DNA from: CALOCN01 sp942491735
Lineage (GTDB): Bacteria; Eisenbacteria; RBG-16-71-46; JABDJR01
Direction of reading: 5' to 3'
Assembly (NCBI GenBank): GCA_942491735.1
Contig: CALOCN010000017.1
Coordinates: 1-47,549, forward strand
Length of the DNA: 47,549 nucleotides
The position numbers and the translations under genes were made by a program. Under the pieces are notes generated by a model. It was not told the origin of the DNA. It saw nothing but the letters and a program-made list of their open reading frames with translations, and made no database searches. Positions 22,283 through 31,632 of the stretch are shown here, piece by piece (the stretch's first letter is position 1; each line of letters opens with the position of its first letter).

Positions 22283-22581
22283 CCGAGACGCTGTTCTTCA
22301 TCGCGGGCCTCCTGTCCGGGGTCGGCCTCATGATCCTCGCGATGCGCCTGGTTCAACGCCGGGAGATGGGCGTGCCGGTGGTCGGGAAGCCGGTGGCGCG
22401 ACGGCTCCCGGACCTACCCGACGCCGAACTCGAACTCCGGCGCAGGGTGCGCCAGGCGACCGTGGCACGCGGGGCCGAAGCGATCCTGGCCCGTGCCCAG
22501 GAGACCGGCTCCCGTGTCACCCCGGAGCAGGCCCGTGAGCAGGCGGCCCGCATCCTGGAGGAGGTCGGCTTCTCCTCATGA
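22279..22581 (+). CDS. Membrane-anchored hypothetical protein
   Basis: 100 residues; one N-terminal hydrophobic segment (about 4-23, LFFIAGLLSGVGLMILAM), then a basic helical cytoplasmic-type domain (ELELRRRVRQATVARGA, EQAREQAARILEEVG). The tail may pair as a coiled coil. Function unknown. Confidence 0.6.
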   Translation: MTETLFFIAGLLSGVGLMILAMRLVQRREMGVPVVGKPVARRLPDLPDAELELRRRVRQATVARGAEAILARAQETGSRVTPEQAREQAARILEEVGFSS

Positions 22582-22949
22582 CCACCGTCACCCGCGTGAA
22601 GCTCCGGCGCGACCTCACCCCGATGGAGGCCACGGTCATCGACCTGGTCGGCCCCGGCTACACCTACGCCCAGACCGCGCAGGCGTTGGGGATCGCCCCA
22701 CGCACGGTCCGGATGCACTGTGAGAACGCCTCGCAGAAGATACCGGGCACCGTGCCCTGCCTGACCCGCGTGGTCCTCTGGTGGCAGGGCTACCCGATCG
22801 AAGCCCTGTTCGCGTATGCCCATGGTCGCCGCGTGGGGCCGAGCCACCCCATCGACACGTCCGAGGGTGCGGAGTGCCGTAGAGAACACGGCGCCAGGGT
22901 GGCACCTTCCAGGGAACCACGACCAGGGGCGACGACACGCCATGAATGA
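22578..22949 (+). CDS. LuxR-type helix-turn-helix protein
   Basis: 123 residues. LTPMEATVIDLVGPGYTYAQ followed by TAQALGIAPRTVRMHCENASQK is the LuxR/GerE helix-turn-helix: L-T-x-x-E, then the A-x-x-L-x-I-x-x-x-T-V-x-x-H recognition helix. The protein lacks a receiver or ligand domain, so it may bind DNA constitutively or pair with another factor. Located directly before the portal gene, it may regulate head/tail expression. It overlaps the portal start by 8 bases. The C-terminus after residue 85 is low-complexity. Confidence 0.7.
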   Translation: MTTVTRVKLRRDLTPMEATVIDLVGPGYTYAQTAQALGIAPRTVRMHCENASQKIPGTVPCLTRVVLWWQGYPIEALFAYAHGRRVGPSHPIDTSEGAECRREHGARVAPSREPRPGATTRHE

Positions 22950-25284
22950 GCCACTGACCATGCCACCGCTCCGCCAGGAGAACGCGGAGGATGCGTTCGA
23001 CGGGAAGCGGGTCGCCTACGCCAACCAGATGTGGTCCTCCCAGGACGAGTCGTGGCGGATGCGCGACCGGATGGTGGAGGAAAACATCCGCATGATCGCG
23101 GGGCAGCACTGGTCCGTCTTCGATCCGCTGACCCAGACCTACCTCGACCCCACCGAATGGATGACCGACCAGGAGCGCCGGTGGCGTCAGCGCCCAGTCT
23201 TCAACCGGATTCTGCCCTGGTACATCCTCACCCACGCGAAGCTGACCGAGAACCCGCCGATCGTGACGTTCCTGCCGGGGCCTGACCGGATCGACGCCAT
23301 GCTGGCCGAGACGATGGATGTGGTCACGAAGACGTTGTGGCGGGAGTGTGGGATGACGGACGTCCACGACCGCAACATGGCCTGGATGATCCCTGGGGGG
23401 AACGCCTACCTCTCCGCTCGGGTGGACCCCTCACGGGGCCCGATGAAGGAGTGGCGGGGGGAGGCCGAGATTCCCCTGGTCGATGACCAACGCCAGCCCA
23501 TCCCGAACCCGGAGACCGGCGAGATCGTCCTGGTCCCGGCGGACAACGTCCCGTTCGACGCCGAGGGCCAGCCGTTGGCGGTGATGCACCTGGACGGGCA
23601 GATGGAGGAACTGGGCCCGGCACACACGGCGCCCGAGGGGATGATCGCCAACGACGTCCTCTCGCCGCTCGAAGTACGCGGGGAATGGGGACCGACCCCC
23701 TGGCACCTCAAGGCGTACCACCTGACCCGCACCTTCCTCACGCCACGCCAGGTCTGGGAGTTGTACGGGGTGAAGGTGGAGCCCGACCTCAAGGGCGCCG
23801 ACGCCAGCAACCACCAGGAACTTCACCGGCTCCTGTTCGGCGCGGGCTACTTCGGCGCGTCCAGCGGGATGGCGGGCTCCGAGTTCGCCCGGACCAACCA
23901 GGGCAACGCGCTCTGCACCGTGACCACGCTCTGGCACAAGCCGCTCATGTCGGTCCAGCCCAGCGAGGATGGATCGGACCCCGGCCTCGACCAGATGATC
24001 GCGACCCAGGACAACCCTGGCGGACGGCTCCTGGTGGTCACGAAGGACAAGGTCCTGCTCGACGGGGCGCGTCCGGTGGCCTACCCCTACACCAGCCCCA
24101 TCACCCAGTTCGGGTTCGTCCGCGTGCCGGGTCGGCCCCAGGACTCGACGCCCCAGGAGGGCATCAACGCCGCGAACCGGAGCTACAACCGGGGCTGGGC
24201 CCAGATTCTTGAACACCGGAACCTGGTGACCAACCCGATCGGGCTCCTGGACGCGGCCAGCGGGCTCACCGAGGCCGACTTCACGAACCAGCCGGGGTCC
24301 CACTACGAGGTCGTGAGCCGACCCGGCGTCGATGCGGTCAAGTATGTCTCCCCACCCCCGCTCGGCCAGGACGTCTACCGCACCCAGGCGATGCTCCTGG
24401 AGGAGATTGAGTCGCTCGGCATGACACGGAACAGCACCGGCGAGTTGCCGGGCCGCGATGCGTCGGGTGAGATGCTCAAGGAGTTGCGCTTCGACACGGA
24501 CCGCTACCTGGGAAGCACCCAGCGGCGGAACGTGGAGGCGTATGCCCGCCATATCGAGACCTGGATGGCGCTGATCCCGGTGGTCTGGGACCAGCCGAAG
24601 CTCCTCCAGTACGCGGGGGAGGACAACATCGCCCGGACCATCACCGTCATGCCCGAGATGTTTGCCGAGGGCAAGGTGAACGTGGTGCCGGACCTGGAGT
24701 CGATGTTGCCCGAGGGTCGTGGCGAGCGCCAGGGGCGGGTCTACCGGATGTACCTGGACGGGATGTTCGGGCCACCGGGCACGCCGCAGTCGCTCGACGT
24801 CTTCTTCGACCTGGCGAACTTCCCGCACATGGGGCGGGCAGGCAAGGTCGGGGGCGTCGATCGCACCATGGCCGAGCATATCCTCGGGGCCCTGGTCCAG
24901 GGCGTCCCGGCAGAGGCGATCCCGTACTTCGACTGGTACAACGACGACATCCACCTCCTGGTGCTGGAGAACTACATGAAGGCGCCGGAGTTCCTCGACC
25001 TGGCGCCCGAGGCGCAGATGGCGATGGCCGAGTGCCGCCAGCGATACCAGCAGATGAAGGCGATGAAGGAGTACCAGGCGGCGATGCAGGCCGCCCAACT
25101 CCAGGCGATCCTGACCCCACCCGAGGACGGGGGCGGCCAGGGTGGGGGCGGGAAGCCCGCCCCTGGTGCCAAGCAAGACGCGGACGCGCAATCCGACAAG
25201 AAGGCCGTGCGTCCTCCCACCGCCGCCGATCAGAGCGGCGATCCTGCCGGGTATCCGACCGGCCTCTCCACCCCCATCATGTAG
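22942..25284 (+). CDS. Portal protein
   Basis: 780 residues, start MNEPLTMPPLRQ at 22942. The layout fits large podovirus portals (P22-type, about 725 residues): an N-terminal region with WSSQDESWRMRDRMVEENIRM and WRQRPVFNRILPW, a ENPPIVTFLPGP block, a wing part with GPTPWHLKAYHLTRTFLTPRQ near 250, a stem region with QDSTPQEGINAANRSYNRGW near 400-420, and a late SLGMTRNSTGELPG block. The last 70 residues are Ala/Gln/Pro-rich and may be flexible. The portal forms the dodecameric ring for DNA entry and exit. It is followed by the scaffold gene after 9 bases. Confidence 0.9.
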   Translation: MNEPLTMPPLRQENAEDAFDGKRVAYANQMWSSQDESWRMRDRMVEENIRMIAGQHWSVFDPLTQTYLDPTEWMTDQERRWRQRPVFNRILPWYILTHAKLTENPPIVTFLPGPDRIDAMLAETMDVVTKTLWRECGMTDVHDRNMAWMIPGGNAYLSARVDPSRGPMKEWRGEAEIPLVDDQRQPIPNPETGEIVLVPADNVPFDAEGQPLAVMHLDGQMEELGPAHTAPEGMIANDVLSPLEVRGEWGPTPWHLKAYHLTRTFLTPRQVWELYGVKVEPDLKGADASNHQELHRLLFGAGYFGASSGMAGSEFARTNQGNALCTVTTLWHKPLMSVQPSEDGSDPGLDQMIATQDNPGGRLLVVTKDKVLLDGARPVAYPYTSPITQFGFVRVPGRPQDSTPQEGINAANRSYNRGWAQILEHRNLVTNPIGLLDAASGLTEADFTNQPGSHYEVVSRPGVDAVKYVSPPPLGQDVYRTQAMLLEEIESLGMTRNSTGELPGRDASGEMLKELRFDTDRYLGSTQRRNVEAYARHIETWMALIPVVWDQPKLLQYAGEDNIARTITVMPEMFAEGKVNVVPDLESMLPEGRGERQGRVYRMYLDGMFGPPGTPQSLDVFFDLANFPHMGRAGKVGGVDRTMAEHILGALVQGVPAEAIPYFDWYNDDIHLLVLENYMKAPEFLDLAPEAQMAMAECRQRYQQMKAMKEYQAAMQAAQLQAILTPPEDGGGQGGGGKPAPGAKQDADAQSDKKAVRPPTAADQSGDPAGYPTGLSTPIM

Positions 25285-25293
25285 GAGTGCCTC

Positions 25294-26595
25294 ATGTCTG
25301 ACGCTCCCGCTGGCTCCTCGGCCCCGGCTCCCGCCGCGCCGAGCACTCCAGCCCCCGAGCCCACGTCGTCACCGCTGGAAGGCGCCCGCGAAGCCGCTGA
25401 ACGGATGTGGAACGCGGAACCCAAAGCTGAACCAGCGGCCCCGCCCAGCGATGAGGGGCCTCCAGCCAAGGCCCCCGCCGCTGACGGCGACGCGCCCGCC
25501 CCTGAGCCCGAGGAACAACCCCGTGGTCCGGACGGCAAGTTCCTGCCGAAGGACGCCCCACCCGCCGAGGACGGCGAGGAGGGTGACCTGGACGCGGGGG
25601 AGGACGACGACGACGCCCCCGAGGCCGACGCAGGCGAGCCAGGCGAGGGTGAGGACGACGATGTCGAGGCGGGCGAGGGTGAGGACGGGGAGGCCGAAGA
25701 TGGGATCGTGGTGGCCCTCCCAGGCCGTCACCCGCATGACCCCGAGTTCGAGATCGAGGTCTCCACGGAGGAGGCGGCGGAGCGGTTGCGGCAGTTGAAG
25801 AACGGCTATATGCGCGGCGAGGAGGCCCGGAGCGTCCAGGCCCAGGTCGAGCAGGAGTGGGGGCAGATCGCGGACGTCGAGGAGCACATCCAGATCGACC
25901 CGATCGGCTTCATCCAGAAGCAACTGCCCGCCGAGTACGCGCCCCGCCTGGCGCTCCAGATTCTCGCGGACCCCGCCGTGCTCAAGGCGGTCGAGAAGGA
26001 CCTCCGCGAACTCATCACGCCCGCCACGCACCGCACGAAGCTGGCGGAGTTGAAGGCGGAAAAGTACGAGACCAGGGAACTCCTGGCCCAGGCCCGGTCC
26101 GCCCGCAAGGAAGGGGCGACCCACGCCATGGAGGTGCGGAGTGCCGTAGCCGCACTGATTCCACCGGAGTACGATGCAGAGAAGGCAGGCGAGTTCCTCC
26201 GCAATGCGTTGAACGACGTGGGGAGCTACGCTGACCGCATGGGCCTGGACCGGATCGACACCGCCCAGTTGCCCGTCCTGCTGGCACGACGCCTCCAGGA
26301 AGCGGGGATTAACCCGGTGCAAGCCGCCGCACGCCTGGCGGCAGGACCGGGACGCAAGACCTCGACTGGGGGACCCCCGAAGGGCCGTCCTCCGAGAGCG
26401 TCGGCAGGCAAGCACCGCGCCGCCCCTGGAGGGCGCCCGACGGGAGCCGATTTCGTGAAGGGCGCGGCCCGACGCAAGGCCGCCGCCACGACGCCCCCAG
26501 GTGGCGTGGGCGCTCCGAAAGCGCCGGTTGCTCCACCGCCGGGCACGACACTCAAGGAAGCGACCGCGATGGCACGCGCCAGGCGCCGGTCGTAA
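25294..26595 (+). CDS. Scaffolding-like capsid assembly protein
   Basis: 433 residues with a strongly biased composition: Pro/Ala/acidic first half (runs of Asp, Glu and Gly around 85-140), then a helical middle (EVSTEEAAERLRQLKNGYM, EEARSVQAQVEQEWGQI, and the KLAELKAEKYETRELLAQ stretch), and a basic, Pro/Gly/Ala-rich C-terminus (RKTSTGGPPKGRPPR). Location between portal and major capsid genes and the helical/acidic make-up match scaffolding proteins, which guide prohead assembly and leave or are cut. No protease motif is seen. Confidence 0.8.
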   Translation: MSDAPAGSSAPAPAAPSTPAPEPTSSPLEGAREAAERMWNAEPKAEPAAPPSDEGPPAKAPAADGDAPAPEPEEQPRGPDGKFLPKDAPPAEDGEEGDLDAGEDDDDAPEADAGEPGEGEDDDVEAGEGEDGEAEDGIVVALPGRHPHDPEFEIEVSTEEAAERLRQLKNGYMRGEEARSVQAQVEQEWGQIADVEEHIQIDPIGFIQKQLPAEYAPRLALQILADPAVLKAVEKDLRELITPATHRTKLAELKAEKYETRELLAQARSARKEGATHAMEVRSAVAALIPPEYDAEKAGEFLRNALNDVGSYADRMGLDRIDTAQLPVLLARRLQEAGINPVQAAARLAAGPGRKTSTGGPPKGRPPRASAGKHRAAPGGRPTGADFVKGAARRKAAATTPPGGVGAPKAPVAPPPGTTLKEATAMARARRRS

Positions 26596-26613
26596 CCCAC
26601 AAGCGAGGACGCG

Positions 26614-27966
26614 ATGGCATCAGCTACCACCACCCGCACCTCCATTGACGCGGCGCTCAAGGTTATCTACTCGGGCCCACTTCATGACCAGGTGATTTCC
26701 GACTCTGAACTTCTCGGCCTGTTCGAGACGGAGATGAATATCCAGACCGAGCAGACGACCGGCGGTCGCTACATCGAGATGGGGCACTTCTTCGCCCTGC
26801 CTGCTGGTGTCGGCGCCCGATCGGAAAACGAGTACCTCCCCGAGACGGATGATCCCGTCTTCAAGAACAGCCGGGCCTACCTCCGCAAGGTGATGGGCAC
26901 GGTCGAGATGAGCGGTGACACGATGGACCGGGTCCGCGACGACGAGGGTGCGTTCCTCGACTACGCCGACCGCGCCCTCCCGGCGCTGGCCCAGCGGGTG
27001 ACCAACGAGATGGACCGCATGGCGATCGGGACGGGCAAGGGCATCAAGGCCCGCGTCGGCGCCCGGTCCGCCACCGGCTCCGCGACGGTGACCGTCACCA
27101 TGACGGCGGCCCAGGGCATCACCGGCCTCACCGGCGGGTGGCTCCAGTTCCTCGACGGCGAGCGGTGCATCTTCTCCGCCAACGCCGACGGCTCCTCGCC
27201 CCGCAACAGCGGCGGCTTCCGGAGTGGCAAGGTCACGGACATGAACGAGACCGCTGACACGGTCACCTTCGTCTTCGCGTCCAGCGCCCTCGGGGACACC
27301 ATCCAGGTCAACGACTACATCTTCGCCGGTGACGAAGCCGGAACCTCGGCCATGGACACCGGCACCAGTCAGAACCGGGAACTCCAGGGCCTCTTTGCGG
27401 CGGTGGACGACGGGGCCATCATCGACACCTACCTCAACATCCAGCGGACCGCCGCCGGGAACCGCCTGTGGAAGTCCGTCATGGTCGACGGCTCGGCGGC
27501 CCCGTTCAACGGGTCGATGAGCGAAGACCTCCTGAGCTATGCGGACGACACCGGCTACGTCCGGGGCATGGCGAAGGTCGACACCCTGGTGATGTCGCGT
27601 TCCGCCAACCGGGGCTACTGGAAGACCCTCAAGGGCGACCGCTTCTTCGCGGACCCGCGTGGGCAGTACCAGGGCGGCAAGGCCAGCAACGGCCTGTCGA
27701 TCGTCCTGGGCGACCGCACGCTCACCCTCAAGGTGGCGCGGAAGCTCTCGCCCGAGGTCGCGTTCGGCCTCTCACGGGACACCTTCAAGCGGCTGACCCT
27801 CGGCTCCTGGCGGTGGGATGACACCACCGGCTCCATCTGGAACCGGGTCACCGACGCGGTCGGGCGGAAGCACGCCTTCTACGCCTCCGGCTACCTGTAC
27901 GAGGAACTCATCACCACGGCTCCTCGCCGGAACTGGCGGATCAACGGCCTCGCGGTCGTGCAGTAG
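26614..27966 (+). CDS. Major capsid protein
   Basis: 450 residues from MASATTTRTSIDAALKVIYS, behind a GAGGA ribosome site. The sequence pattern fits HK97-fold major capsid proteins of podoviruses: an N-arm, RKVMGTVEMSGDTMDRVRD spine helix region, ALAQRVTNEMDRMAIGTGKG, a large beta insertion around 140-250, and a C-terminal block ending RRNWRINGLAVVQ. It follows the scaffold, the standard order, and the next intergenic region has strong hairpins. No cleavage site is evident. Family-level call based on position and layout. Confidence 0.88.
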   Translation: MASATTTRTSIDAALKVIYSGPLHDQVISDSELLGLFETEMNIQTEQTTGGRYIEMGHFFALPAGVGARSENEYLPETDDPVFKNSRAYLRKVMGTVEMSGDTMDRVRDDEGAFLDYADRALPALAQRVTNEMDRMAIGTGKGIKARVGARSATGSATVTVTMTAAQGITGLTGGWLQFLDGERCIFSANADGSSPRNSGGFRSGKVTDMNETADTVTFVFASSALGDTIQVNDYIFAGDEAGTSAMDTGTSQNRELQGLFAAVDDGAIIDTYLNIQRTAAGNRLWKSVMVDGSAAPFNGSMSEDLLSYADDTGYVRGMAKVDTLVMSRSANRGYWKTLKGDRFFADPRGQYQGGKASNGLSIVLGDRTLTLKVARKLSPEVAFGLSRDTFKRLTLGSWRWDDTTGSIWNRVTDAVGRKHAFYASGYLYEELITTAPRRNWRINGLAVVQ

Positions 27967-27971
27967 CAGAT

Positions 27972-28070
27972 AGCCGGACCCCAGCGGCGGGTGTCTGTCT
28001 CCGACTAGCGGAGGGGACAGCACCCGACCGGCTGGACTCTTACACAACCACCAACGCGGGGCGAGCCCCG
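27972..28070 (+). terminator. Hairpins after the capsid gene
   Basis: Outer arms AGCCGG (27972-27977) and CCGGCT (28028-28033) enclose CGGGTG...CACCCG (27988-27993 with 28021-28026), extended inside by CTGTC/GACAG. A second hairpin, CGGGG-CGAG-CCCCG, lies at 28057-28070. No U-run follows, so this may be a weak terminator or an mRNA-stabilising structure that sets a high capsid yield. Confidence 0.55.
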
Positions 28071-28081
28071 AGGATGGCGCT

Positions 28082-28495
28082 GTGGCTGTCAATTCCAAGA
28101 AGGTGCTGGGCACCGATCCGGTCGCACTCAAGTGCATCGTGGTCCCCATCACCACCGCGATCTCCCAGACCAACAAGTCGGTCTTCAACCTGGTGCCTGG
28201 CTTCGCCGGGATCATCACGAAGATTCTCGTCCACAGTTCCACCCTGGCGGGCACCTGCACGGTCCAGGTGCGGACCGGGGGCGCCAGCTTCGCGGCTGGA
28301 CGATCGGCCAACACGGCGGTCTCCCCAACAGCGGACGCGGCCACGGTGGCGGTCCTCTCGACCACCCTGGCGAACCTCAAGTTCAGCGCGACCGAGTCCA
28401 TCCGCGTGGGGTACACCACGAACGGCTCCGGCGCCCTGACCAACGGTTCCTGCACCATCTTCTACCGGCCCTTCCCGATGGGCGGCGACGCCTAG
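28082..28495 (+). CDS. Capsid-associated beta-sheet protein (possible decoration protein)
   Basis: 137 residues from a GTG (MAVNSKKVLGTDPVAL); the nearby ATG at 28074 is in a different frame. The protein is Thr/Ser/Val-rich with short beta-type strands (FAGIITKILVHSSTLAGT, TCTVQVRTGGASF) and ends near 137. Position right after the capsid gene suggests decoration or head-completion protein. It is similar in size and style to the 118-residue protein at 29410. No family proven. Confidence 0.6.
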   Translation: MAVNSKKVLGTDPVALKCIVVPITTAISQTNKSVFNLVPGFAGIITKILVHSSTLAGTCTVQVRTGGASFAAGRSANTAVSPTADAATVAVLSTTLANLKFSATESIRVGYTTNGSGALTNGSCTIFYRPFPMGGDA

Positions 28496-28496
28496 C

Positions 28497-29000
28497 ATGG
28501 AGCGGTTGATCGACCTCCCCGAGCCACGGGTCTGCCCCGAAGCCCTCCTGGTGCAACTGCGCCAGGTGGACCCGGCGGCGGAACTCATCTATGTCGGGGA
28601 GGGCGAGTGGTGGCTGGGGGTCGTCAAGCCCAACACCTTCCGCCGCGCCCAGGGGGACCACCTCCTGGCCCGTGAGTGGCGGAAAGACCAACCCTCCTGG
28701 GAGCAGATTCGCTACGGGCAACTCATGCGCCAGGGGTTCGCGTTCTGCGGGACCTTCTCGTTCATCGGGGAACCCACCAGCGAAGTTGTCCAGGAGTTCC
28801 AGGAATCCACCTGGTTGTGGGCGCATGACCGGGACCGGGTGGAGGACACGTTGTTCGAGGCGCCGGAACGGAAGCGCCAGGCGAACCTCCGTTCGATGAT
28901 GAAGGACCGCCTCCATGCGGATGCGCGGTCGGTGTACCGTCACCTCGTCAAGGACCGGCGCACGGCCATCTCCCTGCCCCCGGCCCCGACGACCCACTGA
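28497..29000 (+). CDS. Head-region hypothetical protein
   Basis: 167 residues starting MERLIDLPEPRVCPEALLVQ. Trp- and Gln-rich with a basic helical C-terminus (EAPERKRQANLRSMMKDRL). Such proteins next to capsid genes are often connector or head-completion factors, but I recognise no domain. Confidence 0.6.
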   Translation: MERLIDLPEPRVCPEALLVQLRQVDPAAELIYVGEGEWWLGVVKPNTFRRAQGDHLLAREWRKDQPSWEQIRYGQLMRQGFAFCGTFSFIGEPTSEVVQEFQESTWLWAHDRDRVEDTLFEAPERKRQANLRSMMKDRLHADARSVYRHLVKDRRTAISLPPAPTTH

Positions 29001-29009
29001 GGACAGACC

Positions 29010-29399
29010 ATGTCAAGCAATCCCGGCTTCGGCCCCATGATGATCGGAGACGCGGCTTACGCCGAGCAACAGCGCCAGGCGCAGACGGGCGGCATCGGAT
29101 TCGGCAGTCGGATGACCGGCCCCGCCGTCCCCGTTGCAGAGCCCGCGCCTCCACTCGCCGCCGCTGATACCGACATCCCATCGGGCGACCTGGCCGTGGG
29201 CGCATATGCCGTGAAGGAAGTCGTGAAGATGCTGGCCGAGGTGCCTGCCCGGACCTACGATCTCTTTGCCGCCGAAGTGAACCGAGCCGACGGCGCACGC
29301 AAGACCGCGCTCCGGGCGATCCGGGACACCGAGACGGCGAAGGGGGACGAGGCCAAGCAGTCCCTCATCACCGCCATCGCCAACATTCTGGGCGAGTAG
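29010..29399 (+). CDS. Head-region hypothetical protein
   Basis: 129 residues starting MSSNPGFGPMMIGDAAYAEQ. Low-complexity N-terminal third, then a helical part (AYAVKEVVKMLAEVPARTYD, RDTETAKGDEAKQSLITAI). No family is recognised. Possibly a minor virion protein. Confidence 0.6.
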   Translation: MSSNPGFGPMMIGDAAYAEQQRQAQTGGIGFGSRMTGPAVPVAEPAPPLAAADTDIPSGDLAVGAYAVKEVVKMLAEVPARTYDLFAAEVNRADGARKTALRAIRDTETAKGDEAKQSLITAIANILGE

Positions 29400-29409
29400 G
29401 AGTGTTTCG

Positions 29410-29766
29410 ATGCAGAACAAGCTGACCGTCTCCGAGCGCACCCTGGATTTCGCGGTGCCTGGTGGCGCGGGCGCCTACGCGCCGGAGGTGCTCTACCTCA
29501 ATCGGGACAACCTGGTGACCACCGGGCCCGACGAGGTAGGCGAGATGCAACTCCTGGTGGCCGCGCTCCCGACCAGTGCCATCGTGGAGGTGGACCTCTG
29601 TGCGCCAGGGAGCGGGTTCGGCGGCACGGTTCGCACGGCGGTCCAGACGTACAACGCTCTGGGGCTCACGTCGGTCCTCTCCCTCGCCGGATGGCGGGGG
29701 GTTCGTATTCGCGTCAAGTCGGGCGGCACCAGCGGCACCGCCACCGTCGACGCTTCCTGGTGGTAA
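29410..29766 (+). CDS. Beta-rich virion protein, possible decoration protein
   Basis: 118 residues starting MQNKLTVSERTLDFAVPGG. Strand-like segments (MQLLVAALPTSAIVEVDLCA, VRIRVKSGGTSGTATVDASW) suggest a beta sandwich. Close in size and style to the protein at 28082. Likely a minor capsid or decoration protein. Confidence 0.6.
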   Translation: MQNKLTVSERTLDFAVPGGAGAYAPEVLYLNRDNLVTTGPDEVGEMQLLVAALPTSAIVEVDLCAPGSGFGGTVRTAVQTYNALGLTSVLSLAGWRGVRIRVKSGGTSGTATVDASWW

Positions 29767-29778
29767 GGAGACATTCTC

Positions 29779-30237
29779 ATGGCACGTCGTCGAACACCGA
29801 ACGCCGTTGCGGGTGCGCCCGCAAAGCCCGAAGTGGGGGCGCCGTTCCGCCTGGATGGGCACAACTACATCCTGAGCGGGATCGACCAGCCCCGTGCCGG
29901 ACTGTTCCAGTTCGCCAAAGGGTTTGACACGCCGAAGGGTGGCGTCCGCTACAAGAGCGGCGCGGGGTGCGTGGCGGACCTGACCTGGTGCAACACGAAG
30001 GAGGAGTACGAGGGGTTGGTCCGAGAGGAAGCGGACGCGCTGATCCGGGGACGTCCGGTTATGCGGACCCTCGCCCGTGCCGCCGCCCAAGCTCTGGTCG
30101 ACCACCACGACTCCGGCGCCTGCTGGTATCTGCCAGGGCGTCACCTCCCTCGCCTCGACAACCGACCGCCGACCTACACGCCCGCCGAAGCGGCGGCGGT
30201 AGCGGCGAAGCTCGTAGACCCCCTGGGTCAGGAGTAA
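29779..30237 (+). CDS. Head/neck-region hypothetical protein
   Basis: 152 residues starting MARRRTPNAVAGAPAKPEVG. Contains KEEYEGLVREEADALIRG and a Pro-rich tail with a helix (YTPAEAAAVAAKLVDPLG). No family is recognised. Confidence 0.6.
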   Translation: MARRRTPNAVAGAPAKPEVGAPFRLDGHNYILSGIDQPRAGLFQFAKGFDTPKGGVRYKSGAGCVADLTWCNTKEEYEGLVREEADALIRGRPVMRTLARAAAQALVDHHDSGACWYLPGRHLPRLDNRPPTYTPAEAAAVAAKLVDPLGQE

Positions 30238-30240
30238 CAC

Positions 30241-30711
30241 ATGGCCTCCGTTGCCTACACCAGTGGCGTCCGCGAGATGCTGGCGCAGAACATCGACTAC
30301 CTGACGGAAACGATGAAGCTCATGCTCGTCGGGACCGCCACGCCGTACACGCCGAACGTGGACGACGACTTCGTGGACGCGGGCGGCGCGAATGACCCGG
30401 TGGACGCGGAAATCAGCGTCACCGGCTACGCGCCCGGCTGGGGCAACGCGGGCCGCAAGACCCTGGCCTCGAAGACCATCACCGTGGACGACGCGAACAA
30501 CCGGGTCACGATGGACGCGGCGGACGTGACGTTCACCGCCCTGGGCGCGGGCGCCACGATCGCGGGCGGGATCATCATCAAGGAGGGGGGGTCGAACGAC
30601 ACCACCAGCCAGATGTTGACCTACCAGGACGTGACCGACACCGCGACCAATGGGGGCGACATCGTCATCCAGTTCGCGGCGAACGGGTTCCTGTTCTTCA
30701 ACTGCTCGTAA
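30241..30711 (+). CDS. Small phage virion protein
   Basis: 156 residues starting MASVAYTSGVREMLAQNIDY. The style (T-S-G-V-R-x-M-L, then LMLVGTATPYTPNVDDDFVD, GYAPGWGNAGRKTL, VTMDAADVTFTALGAGATIAG, GDIVIQFAANGFLF) is that of a widespread small phage structural protein found near receptor-binding genes. Probably a beta-sandwich component of the tail or head surface. Exact function not known. Confidence 0.7.
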   Translation: MASVAYTSGVREMLAQNIDYLTETMKLMLVGTATPYTPNVDDDFVDAGGANDPVDAEISVTGYAPGWGNAGRKTLASKTITVDDANNRVTMDAADVTFTALGAGATIAGGIIIKEGGSNDTTSQMLTYQDVTDTATNGGDIVIQFAANGFLFFNCS

Positions 30712-30714
30712 GCG

Positions 30715-31632
30715 ATGCGGCGTCGGACGCGGTTTCTGCCGAATATCCCGCTGGTGGGCGGCGGGGGCGGGGGCGGCGAATTGACGGATGATGGGTTTTA
30801 CATCTACACCCATGAGCCGGTGGACGGCAACACCCTGCTCGCGGAGGACTTCTCCCGAGGCAGTTGGTACACGAAAAATTGCGACGACGCCAACGGGTCA
30901 GGCGGACTTGGACAGGACGGCGTACATGGCTGGTGCGGGACGATCTACGCCAACGCCTACCTCGCGGCGCGTCCCGGCGCGGTCGTCGACCTGGGTGGTG
31001 GGGAGTACGCTGGAGCGACCGGGAACATCGGTGGCGGCGACAATAACGGCAACATGGCGGACCACAACCTCAAGGAGTACGTCCGAGAGCTTTGGATTCG
31101 GTTCTATACGAAGCCGCTCTCGAATTGGGTTGTCGGTGCCGAGAAGATGCTGACGATCAATACGACGGTCGCGGGGAGTGGCGGCATCACCGTGGCGGGG
31201 CTCGGGTCTGGTGGTGGTGACGGGGCGGCGTGGACAAACTGCCCGGTCTGGGACTGCAACGGCCCCCCGAATATTTACTACTACCGCCAGAACCAGGGCG
31301 GTGCCCCGTGGATTGCGACGCCGGGGAGTTGGCAGTTTGTCGAAGTGCATTGCAAGCTCAACTCCGACACGATCGCGGACGGCGAATATCGTCTCTGGCT
31401 GGCGGACTGCGGCACGGGGACGCTCCCGGTCAACCCTGGCGGATCGCCAACCCTGCGGGCGGAGCATACGGGGATTCGCTGGGTGAACCCGACCGGAGCC
31501 AGCGCCCAGACCGTGAAGTCCCTCTGGTGGGAGTGCTGGTCCAATCCGGTCACGACCGGCGAACGGTACTTGAAGGAAATCTATGTGTCCAAGGCTGGCC
31601 CTGTTGGATTCTCGACGCGGTTCAACGCCTAA
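30715..31632 (+). CDS. ConA-like tail protein with N-terminal tag
   Basis: 305 residues starting MRRRTRFLPNIPLVGGGG. The body is a beta-rich jelly roll like concanavalin-A/polysaccharide-lyase-type phage proteins (WYTKNCDDANG, LWIRFYTKPLSNWVV, GSWQFVEVHCKLNSDT, EYRLWLADC, YLKEIYVSKAGP). The first 15 residues hold R-R and aromatic/Pro residues followed by a poly-Gly linker, possibly a docking tag. The gene uses more A/T-ending codons than its neighbours, suggesting recent exchange. Likely binds or cleaves a host surface glycan. Confidence 0.6.
   Translation: MRRRTRFLPNIPLVGGGGGGGELTDDGFYIYTHEPVDGNTLLAEDFSRGSWYTKNCDDANGSGGLGQDGVHGWCGTIYANAYLAARPGAVVDLGGGEYAGATGNIGGGDNNGNMADHNLKEYVRELWIRFYTKPLSNWVVGAEKMLTINTTVAGSGGITVAGLGSGGGDGAAWTNCPVWDCNGPPNIYYYRQNQGGAPWIATPGSWQFVEVHCKLNSDTIADGEYRLWLADCGTGTLPVNPGGSPTLRAEHTGIRWVNPTGASAQTVKSLWWECWSNPVTTGERYLKEIYVSKAGPVGFSTRFNA

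Noticed and set aside
23431..25191. 586-residue minus-strand frame opposite the portal gene
   Set aside because: Shadow of the portal reading frame; no recognisable domain.
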